Position numbers and translations under genes: made by a program. Below, piece after piece: positions 58,540 to 64,000 of a stretch of 64,000 nucleotides of DNA. Below the pieces are notes generated by a model that ran no database searches, had not been told where the DNA came from, and saw only the letters and a program-made list of their open reading frames with translations. Every line of letters begins with the position of its first letter. Position 1 is the first letter of the stretch. Where the stretch lies: contig NZ_JADKPN010000010.1 of the NCBI RefSeq assembly GCF_015352455.1, forward strand, positions 124,001 to 188,000, read 5' to 3'. The stretch is from Nocardioides islandensis. Lineage in GTDB: Bacteria > Actinomycetota > Actinomycetes > Propionibacteriales > Nocardioidaceae.

Positions 58540-58983
58540 GTGAGCTCTCCCGTCGTCTGGCGCGAGCCCGTCCAGGACGCCTGGATCGACTACAACGGCC
58601 ACCTGTCCGAGCCCTACTACGTGCTGGTGATGGGGCACGCGACCGACGCGGTGATGGCCGCGGTCGGCCTCGGCCCCGACCACCAGGCCGCCCACGACGC
58701 CTCGCTCTACACCGTCGAGGCGCACGTCCGGTACCTCGACGAGATCCGCGGTGGCACCGACCTGGAGGTGCGCTCGTCGGTCATCGGCGTGACCGCCAAG
58801 CTGCTGTGGATCTGGCACGAGCTGTGGGCCGACGGCCGGCTCCGGGCGACCGAGGAGATCCTCGGGGTGCACGTCCAGGGCGGCGCGTCGGCGCCGTTCC
58901 CCGCCGAGGTGGCCGCCAGGGCGCAGGATCTCCTGGTGGACCCGCCCGCGGAGGCGAGCCGCTCGATCCGCATCGCCCGCTGA
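58540..58983 (+). CDS. cdhB: Hot-dog thioesterase, betainyl-CoA type
   Basis: Acyl-CoA thioesterase of 147 aa with the 4HBT hot-dog pattern: VQDAWIDYNGHLSEPYYVLVMGHATD (N-terminal Asp/Asn-Gly-His block), YTVEAHVRYLDEIRGGTDLEVRS and LLWIWHELW. It would hydrolyse betainyl-CoA to glycine betaine and CoA in the cdh pathway. GTG at 58540 is the first start in the conserved region. It lies 10 bp after the dehydrogenase gene. Confidence 0.85.
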   Translation: MSSPVVWREPVQDAWIDYNGHLSEPYYVLVMGHATDAVMAAVGLGPDHQAAHDASLYTVEAHVRYLDEIRGGTDLEVRSSVIGVTAKLLWIWHELWADGRLRATEEILGVHVQGGASAPFPAEVAARAQDLLVDPPAEASRSIRIAR

Positions 58984-59024
58984 CCGACCCGCTGAACCAT
59001 CCCGCCCCTCGAAGGAGCCGCTCC

Positions 59025-61325
59025 ATGCCGAACCCCGACCGCGCCCGGCTGCCGCTGGACGTCGACACCACGGCCCGGCCGATCCGGCCGGTCGAGGCGG
59101 TCCCCGGGGCACCGAACGTCGTGGTGGTGCTCGTCGACGACATGGGGTTCGGTGCGTCGTCGGCGTACGGCGGGCCGTGCGAGATGCCGACCGCCCAGCG
59201 GCTGGCCGACGAGGGCCTGCGCTACAGCCGGTTCCACGTCACGCCGCTCTGCTCCCCCACCCGCCAGGCGCTGATGACCGGCCGCAACCACCACTCGGTC
59301 GGCATGGGCGTGACCAGCGAGATGTCCACGCCGGAGCCCGGGTACCACGGGTACCGCCCGGCCAGCGCAGCGACGATCGCCCAGATCCTCAGTGGCAACG
59401 GCTACTGCACGGCGGCGATCGGCAAGTGGCACCAGACCCCGCCGGTCGAGGTCAGCCCCTCCGGCCCCTTCCCCCGCTGGCCGATGGGCGAGGGGTTCGA
59501 CTTCTTCTACGGGTTCATGGGCGCGGAGATGAACCACTGGTACCCGCAGCTGTACCAGGGCCGGTACGCCGTGGAGCCGGACCGGCTGCCCGAGGACGGG
59601 TACCACCTGTCGGAGGACCTCGTCGACAACGCCATCTCCTGGGTGGAGAACCAGCAGGCGATCACGCCCGAGCGGCCGTTCTTCACCTACATCGCCCTCG
59701 GTGCCACGCACGCGCCGTTCCACGTCGCCCACGAGTGGCGCGAGAAGTACGCCGGGAGGTTCGACGCCGGCTGGGACGCGCAGCGCGAACAGACGCTGGC
59801 CCGCCAGAAGGAGCTGGGCATCGTGCCCGCGACGACCGACCTGGCGCCCTGGGCGGAGGGCGTGCCCCGCTGGGACGAGCTCGACGAGACCGAGAAGCGG
59901 GTCGCGGCCAGGTTCATGGAGACCTACGCCGGGTTCGCCGAGCACGCCGACGTGCAGATCGGACGGTTCGTCGACGCGCTCGAGGAGATGGGCGTGCTCG
60001 ACGACACGCTGTTCTTCTACCTGCTCGGCGACAACGGCGCGTCCGGCGAGGGCGGGCCGCGAGGCACGTTCCGCGAGCACCTGGTCGGCCACGGCATCCA
60101 GGACGACACCGCGGACATGGCGGCCCGGCTGGACACGCTCGGCGACCCGACGACGTACGCCATCTATCCCGCCGGCTGGGCGCTGGCGATGAACACGCCG
60201 TACCCCTGGACCAAGCAGGTCACCCACCTCGGTGGCACCCGCGACGGGATGATCGTGCGCTGGGGCAACGGGATCGAGGCGCGCGGCGAGGTCCGCCACC
60301 AGTGGCACCACGTGATCGACGTGCTGCCCACGATCCTGGAGGCGACCGGTCTGTCCGCGCCGGAGACGTTCGGCGGGGTCGAGCAGCAGCCGATCGAGGG
60401 CACCAGCCTGCGCTACAGCTTCGACGACGCGCAGGCCGCGGACCGGCACACGACGCAGTACTTCGAGATGATCGGCAACCGCGGCGTCTACCACGAGGGC
60501 TGGACCGCGGTGACCCGCCACGGCATCCCGTGGGAGATGGTGGACACCCCGAAGCGGCCGTTCGAGGAGGACGTCTGGGAGCTCTACGACCACAGCGAGG
60601 ACTGGAGCCAGGCGCACGACCTCGCGGCGGAGAACCCGTCCAAGCTGCGCGAGCTGCAGGAGCTGTTCCAGCGCGAGGCGGAGAAGTACCACGTGCTGCC
60701 CCTCGACGACCGCGTCACCGAGCGCGAGAACCCCGAGGTCGCCGGTCGTCTCGACCTGCACGGCGGCCGCTCGACGCTGTCGTTCGGTCCCCGGGTCGGC
60801 CGGCTCACCGAGGAGGCGGCGCCCAACGTCAAGAACCGCTCGCACGTCATCACCGCCGACCTCGAGCTGGTCACCGGCACCAACGGCGTCGTCGCCGCGC
60901 AGGGCGGACGCTTCGGCGGGTGGTCGGTGTACGTCGTGGGCGGTGTCCCCCACTACGCCTACAACTTCGTGGGCCGTGACCTGACAGTCGTGCGCGGGGA
61001 CGAGCCGATGGACCCGGGACGCCACGACCTCGTGGTCCGGTTCGAGTACGACGGCGGGCCGCCCGGCAGCGGCGCCGACGTCACCCTCGAGGTCGACGGC
61101 ACGGCCGTCGGCTCGGGCCGGGTGCCGGCCACGACGGCGTACTACTTCTCCTTCGACGAGACCTTCAACATCGGCGTCGACCGCGGCACGCCGGTGGTCG
61201 ACGACTACCTGCCGGTGCGCAACCGGTTCGAGGGCCTGATCCACCGGGTGCGCTTCGACCTCGGGCCGGTGTCGGCTGCCGTGGCCGACGACGAGGTCGC
61301 CCGGGCACACCTGACCCACCAGTGA
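59025..61325 (+). CDS. Type I sulfatase (Cys-type arylsulfatase family)
   Basis: Sulfatase of 766 aa. The maturation motif is C76-S-P-T-R80 (PLCSPTRQALMTG), the Cys form that needs formylglycine-generating enzyme. Metal and substrate marks are VDDMGFG, Lys/His in AIGKWHQ and DNGASGEGG. Residues about 570-766 form a beta-rich extra domain (DGTAVGSGRVPATTAYYFSFDE). No signal peptide is visible, so the enzyme would be cytoplasmic, which is compatible with the cytoplasmic-looking FGE at 1-854. ATG 59025 follows GAAGGAG. The gene starts 41 bp after cdhB, so the substrate may be a sulfated compound from the same source. Confidence 0.92.
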   Translation: MPNPDRARLPLDVDTTARPIRPVEAVPGAPNVVVVLVDDMGFGASSAYGGPCEMPTAQRLADEGLRYSRFHVTPLCSPTRQALMTGRNHHSVGMGVTSEMSTPEPGYHGYRPASAATIAQILSGNGYCTAAIGKWHQTPPVEVSPSGPFPRWPMGEGFDFFYGFMGAEMNHWYPQLYQGRYAVEPDRLPEDGYHLSEDLVDNAISWVENQQAITPERPFFTYIALGATHAPFHVAHEWREKYAGRFDAGWDAQREQTLARQKELGIVPATTDLAPWAEGVPRWDELDETEKRVAARFMETYAGFAEHADVQIGRFVDALEEMGVLDDTLFFYLLGDNGASGEGGPRGTFREHLVGHGIQDDTADMAARLDTLGDPTTYAIYPAGWALAMNTPYPWTKQVTHLGGTRDGMIVRWGNGIEARGEVRHQWHHVIDVLPTILEATGLSAPETFGGVEQQPIEGTSLRYSFDDAQAADRHTTQYFEMIGNRGVYHEGWTAVTRHGIPWEMVDTPKRPFEEDVWELYDHSEDWSQAHDLAAENPSKLRELQELFQREAEKYHVLPLDDRVTERENPEVAGRLDLHGGRSTLSFGPRVGRLTEEAAPNVKNRSHVITADLELVTGTNGVVAAQGGRFGGWSVYVVGGVPHYAYNFVGRDLTVVRGDEPMDPGRHDLVVRFEYDGGPPGSGADVTLEVDGTAVGSGRVPATTAYYFSFDETFNIGVDRGTPVVDDYLPVRNRFEGLIHRVRFDLGPVSAAVADDEVARAHLTHQ

Positions 61326-61339
61326 GTCGGTGCAGCTCG

Positions 61340-61624
61340 TCAGGCGAGCAGCACACCCACGAGCGCGACGACGCCGAGCCCGACGACCCCCAGGGTCAGC
61401 GCGAGACCGGTCGCGCCGACGGTCTTCTCCCGGCCCAGCCACACGAAAGCGACCACCGCGGCCATCCCGACGAGCGTCACGCCCAGCATGGTGAGGCCGT
61501 GCTGTCGTTGGGCGAGGTGTCCGACCAGGAGGCCGGTGGCCACCAGGGCGAGGGCCGTACGCCGCCACGCCAACAGGGTGCGTTCGTGCTGGTCCTGCAG
61601 CCCCTCGGGAACGCCGGCGGTCAC
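61340..61624 (-). CDS. DUF202 small membrane protein
   Basis: Protein of 94 aa with three predicted membrane helices (ALALVATGLLVG, GVTLVGMAAVVAFVWLG, LALTLGVVGLGVVALVGVLLA). The cytoplasmic start LQDQHERTLLAWRRTALAL is the DUF202 signature (ERT.LAW.RT). The function of the family is unknown. It overlaps the upstream DUF202 gene by 4 bp, forming a paired operon. Confidence 0.85.
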   Translation of the reverse strand: MTAGVPEGLQDQHERTLLAWRRTALALVATGLLVGHLAQRQHGLTMLGVTLVGMAAVVAFVWLGREKTVGATGLALTLGVVGLGVVALVGVLLA

Positions 61625-61998
61625 AGCACGAGCACCAGCAGCGCCGCAGCCAGGATCATCAGCGCGAGCGCGAGCCAGACCAGGGCGACCGTGCCGGGCA
61701 GCGGCTGGTGCAGCCGCATCGCCCGCTCCGTCGCGGCCCAGCGCACCCAGGCCACGCCGGCCCCGAGCAGCCCGAGCACGACCAGCGACACGGCGACGAC
61801 CGACTGCAGCGTGCTCGGCCCGTCGAGGTCGACGGTGTCGAGGGCCACTCCTCCGGCCAGCAACGCGAGCGACGTACGGATCCAGGCCAGGAACGTGCGT
61901 TCGTTGGCCAGGCTGAAGCGGGGATCGGGCCGGTCGCCGGTGCGGTAGACCCAGGCCGGCCAGGGCGTGCTGCCGCCCGGCTCGTGCTGCTCGCTCAC
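61621..61998 (-). CDS. DUF202 small membrane protein (YidH-like)
   Basis: Protein of 125 aa. The N-terminus is polar, then FSLANERTFLAWIRTSLALLAGGVALD carries the DUF202 signature, followed by two more helices. It is YidH-like. GTG 61998 gives the best start, because longer frames run antisense through the RTX-like gene. It is co-transcribed with the smaller DUF202 gene and divergent from the secreted protein gene. Confidence 0.85.
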   Translation of the reverse strand: MSEQHEPGGSTPWPAWVYRTGDRPDPRFSLANERTFLAWIRTSLALLAGGVALDTVDLDGPSTLQSVVAVSLVVLGLLGAGVAWVRWAATERAMRLHQPLPGTVALVWLALALMILAAALLVLVL

Positions 61999-62085
61999 CG
62001 CTCCGTCACGCCGCCAGGGTACTGAGCGGACAGCCACCCGGGGCGCTGGCCGAACATGTCGCCCTGTCGGTGCGTCGTAGACACC

Positions 62086-63093
62086 GTGAGGACATCCGAC
62101 GTGCGCATGTGGTCCGCCGCACTGACCGTCGTCCCCGTGGTCGCCGCACTGCTCCTCCTCCCCGGCGTCGCCGACGCCGCGGAGTCGTGCGCGGGACGTC
62201 CGGTGACCGTCGCGTCCGACGACGCGACCATCGTCGGGACCGACCACGACGACGTGATCGTGAGCCACGGCCAGGCGGTGAGGGGTCGGGGAGGCAGCGA
62301 CGTCATCTGCGTCCTGGGCCGCGGAGTCCGGGTGGACGCCGGACCCGACAACGACTACATCGACGCCACGCGCGCCGACGGAGACGTGAAAGCGCGGTTG
62401 GGCACGGGCGATGACGTGTTCCTGGGTTCCCCCGGGGCCGACACCGTGAACGAAGGTCTCGCGCCGCACGACCCGCGGCCCACCGGGGACACCGGAGGTC
62501 GCGACATCATCCGCACCGCCGGCGGTGCCGACACCATCGACGCCGGTGACGGCTCCGCGTTGGGGCCGGACCGGATCATGGCCGGTCCCGGGGACGACAC
62601 CGTGCGGCTGCACGAGCTCGTGCCCGGCATGCTGCTGAACGCCGGTCCCGGCGTGAACTCCCTGTCCCTGATGGCCGGCGGGCCGGGCAGCGACGAGTGG
62701 TTCGTCGACACCCGAGCCCGGACCATGGCGCGGGACGACTCGACGTGGTCGTGGCGCGGGAACTTCAGCCAGGTCTCCTTCCAGCCCGCCACGGACGCAC
62801 CGCCCAGCAGCGTCAGGCTCCGCGGCTCGTTCCGCGACGAGGTACTGGCGGTCGACGCCTGCCGATCGGTGGTCCACGGCGCAGCCGGCGACGACGTGAT
62901 CCGGCTGGCCGACACCAACGGCTCGTGTACGGCGCCCCAGCACGTCGCCTACGGCGGACCCGGCGACGACCGCCTGTCCGGCACCGACCGGCCGGACCTG
63001 CTCACCGGCGGCGCCGGCCGCGACCGGGCAGACGGGCGTGGGGGCCAGGACACTTGTCGGGCGGAGGTCACCCGGAGCTGCGAGCAGACCTGA
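62086..63093 (+). CDS. Secreted RTX-like calcium-binding repeat protein
   Basis: Protein of about 335 aa. The signal peptide (MWSAALTVVPVVAALLLLPGVADA) is cleaved before AESC. The rest contains hemolysin-type repeats, DDATIVGTDHDDVIV, GRGGSDVI, DAGPDNDYID and, at the C-terminus, GGPGDDRLSGTDRPDLLTGG and GAGRDRADGRGGQDTC. These form calcium-binding parallel beta rolls. No enzyme domain is seen. The start may be GTG 62086 or ATG 62107, which is nearest the signal helix. Function outside the cell is unknown. Confidence 0.8.
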   Translation: MRTSDVRMWSAALTVVPVVAALLLLPGVADAAESCAGRPVTVASDDATIVGTDHDDVIVSHGQAVRGRGGSDVICVLGRGVRVDAGPDNDYIDATRADGDVKARLGTGDDVFLGSPGADTVNEGLAPHDPRPTGDTGGRDIIRTAGGADTIDAGDGSALGPDRIMAGPGDDTVRLHELVPGMLLNAGPGVNSLSLMAGGPGSDEWFVDTRARTMARDDSTWSWRGNFSQVSFQPATDAPPSSVRLRGSFRDEVLAVDACRSVVHGAAGDDVIRLADTNGSCTAPQHVAYGGPGDDRLSGTDRPDLLTGGAGRDRADGRGGQDTCRAEVTRSCEQT

Positions 63094-63141
63094 GCAACGT
63101 CGCGCTGACCGGCTGTGGGGGGCGCAGTCCTACCCTGGGCC

Positions 63142-63840
63142 ATGGCCGTCTTCGTCCTGGTGCACGGCGCCTGGCACGGGGCCTGGTGCTGGGAACGGCT
63201 GGAGGCCGGGCTCGCGCGTCGTGGCCACACCTCGGTCGCGGTGGACCTGCCCGTCGACGACGGCTCCGCGACGTTCCTCGACTACCGCGACGCGGTGCTC
63301 GACGCCTGGCCTGCTGACACGCCCGGCGACGAGATCGTGCTCGTCGGTCACTCGCTCGGAGCGATGGTCGTCCCGCTCGTCGCGGCGGAGCGACAGGTCC
63401 GCCACTCGGCGTACGTCTGCCCGGTCGTCCCCAACGTCGCCGGGCAGCCGTGGGACGACGCCCCGGAGATGGGTGAGCCGGACGCCTACGTGACCACGCA
63501 GCACGACGACGGATCGGTCACGTTCGACTCGATCGACGAGGCCGTCACCACGTTCTACGGCGCGTGCCCGCCGGCCGATGCGAGGTGGGCGTTCGAGCGG
63601 CTGCGGGCACAGCGCTCACGGTCGCTGTGGGACCGTCCGTACCCGTTGCGCGAGCTGCCGCCCGGTCCGCGGACCGTCGTCGCCGGGCGTCACGACCGTG
63701 CCATCCGGCTGGAGTTCCTGCGGGCGGTCTGCCGGCCGCGGCTCGGCATCGACCCGGTCGAGCTCGACGCCGACCACTCGCCGTTCCTGTCCGCCACCGA
63801 GCCCCTGGCGGACCTGCTGGTGGCCGCTGCCCGCAAGTGA
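63142..63840 (+). CDS. Alpha/beta hydrolase, methylesterase/hydroxynitrile-lyase-like
   Basis: Hydrolase of 232 aa. FVLVHGAWHGAWCW is the first strand and oxyanion region, and VGHSLGAM carries the nucleophile. Asp is in AGRHDRAI, and the His is in DADHSPFLS. The compact form without a large cap matches plant-esterase-like (MES/HNL) family members in actinobacteria. The substrate is unknown, and no operon partner is obvious. Confidence 0.85.
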   Translation: MAVFVLVHGAWHGAWCWERLEAGLARRGHTSVAVDLPVDDGSATFLDYRDAVLDAWPADTPGDEIVLVGHSLGAMVVPLVAAERQVRHSAYVCPVVPNVAGQPWDDAPEMGEPDAYVTTQHDDGSVTFDSIDEAVTTFYGACPPADARWAFERLRAQRSRSLWDRPYPLRELPPGPRTVVAGRHDRAIRLEFLRAVCRPRLGIDPVELDADHSPFLSATEPLADLLVAAARK

Positions 63841-63880
63841 GGTAGTTCCACGCCTGTCTCGCGTCCGTCGCGACGACAGC

Positions 63881-64000
63881 ATGGAACCCATGACCGACAC
63901 CCTGCACCGCACGTCCGGGCCGCTCACGGGCGACACCATCTGGTACGACAGCCCGGACCTCGAGCACGCGAACTCGATGAGCGCCGGCTCGGCCATCGCC
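63881..64000 (+). CDS. Start of a gene cut by the right edge, function unknown
   Basis: An open frame begins ATG 63881 (or ATG 63890) and runs to the edge. The visible peptide from 63890 reads MTDTLHRTSGPLTGDTI and continues with WYDSPDLEHANSM. No family is recognisable from 37-40 residues and no clear ribosome site is seen, but the upstream gap and codon use fit a real gene. Confidence 0.4.
   Translation, partial: MEPMTDTLHRTSGPLTGDTIWYDSPDLEHANSMSAGSAIA

Overview
The window is a high-GC stretch dominated by catabolic operons of an actinobacterium, most likely a member of the Nocardioidaceae (Nocardioides-like). The base composition, frequent GTG starts, 1- or 4-base start/stop overlaps (ATGA, GTGA, TGATG), a fused pcaL, a Tat-type lipoprotein and short palindromic repeats built on TGGTCGAG...GAGACC all fit this. 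No rRNA, tRNA or CRISPR array was seen.

Layout. 1-854: a formylglycine-generating enzyme, cut by the left edge. 992-3586: a GH78 alpha-L-rhamnosidase. 3709-8745: an MBL hydrolase, a Bcr/CflA-type exporter, two head-to-head paralogous LysR regulators and a Gfo/Idh/MocA oxidoreductase. 8746-15095 (minus): an operon for a CUT2 sugar-type ABC importer, an alpha/beta hydrolase, a flavin monooxygenase and a berberine-bridge-type oxidase. 15294-19266 and 22080-30037 (plus): operons with four fumarylacetoacetate-hydrolase-family (FAH) enzymes, an extradiol dioxygenase, SDRs, an aldehyde dehydrogenase, a ketopantoate-reductase-like protein, a double DUF336 protein and an MBL hydrolase. Unrelated housekeeping-type genes (SRPBCC, acetyltransferase-like, aldo/keto reductase) sit between them. 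30135-31991: a low-GC island with a DUF262 protein and a HEPN-motif protein, bounded by a decayed duplicate of the neighbouring MBL gene. 32406-38701: a GH1 beta-glucosidase, a secreted or anchored protein, a kinase, an alpha/beta hydrolase related to C-C hydrolases, another SDR and a cupin. 38802-46960: pobA, an IclR regulator, then pcaHGBLFIJ, the complete 4-hydroxybenzoate/protocatechuate branch of the beta-ketoadipate pathway, closed by a strong terminator. 49038-61325: an IclR regulator, a dipeptide-type ABC transporter, a NylB-like serine hydrolase, a cdhC-cdhA-cdhB carnitine-degradation module and a Cys-type sulfatase. 61340-64000: DUF202 membrane proteins, an RTX-like protein, a hydrolase and a gene cut by the right edge.

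How it fits together. The most striking signal is a promoter module, a 13-bp palindrome (consensus GATGCCNRGCATC) 12-13 bp upstream of a TTCCnn -35 box, followed after 17-18 bp by a -10 box. It recurs before the rhamnosidase, the beta-glucosidase, the transporter operon and its divergent FAH operon, the extradiol dioxygenase operon, an SDR operon and the C-C-hydrolase-like gene. This links scattered genes into one inferred regulon. My inference is uptake and deglycosylation of an aromatic rhamnosyl-glucoside (a flavonoid glycoside would fit), oxidative ring cleavage with FAH-type C-C hydrolysis, and delivery of a hydroxybenzoate or protocatechuate to pobA/pca. The substrate is not proven by sequence.

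The second half has a separate theme: import plus carnitine-type degradation (dehydrogenase, beta-keto acid cleavage enzyme, thioesterase) with a sulfatase whose Cys would be activated by the formylglycine-generating enzyme at the left edge.
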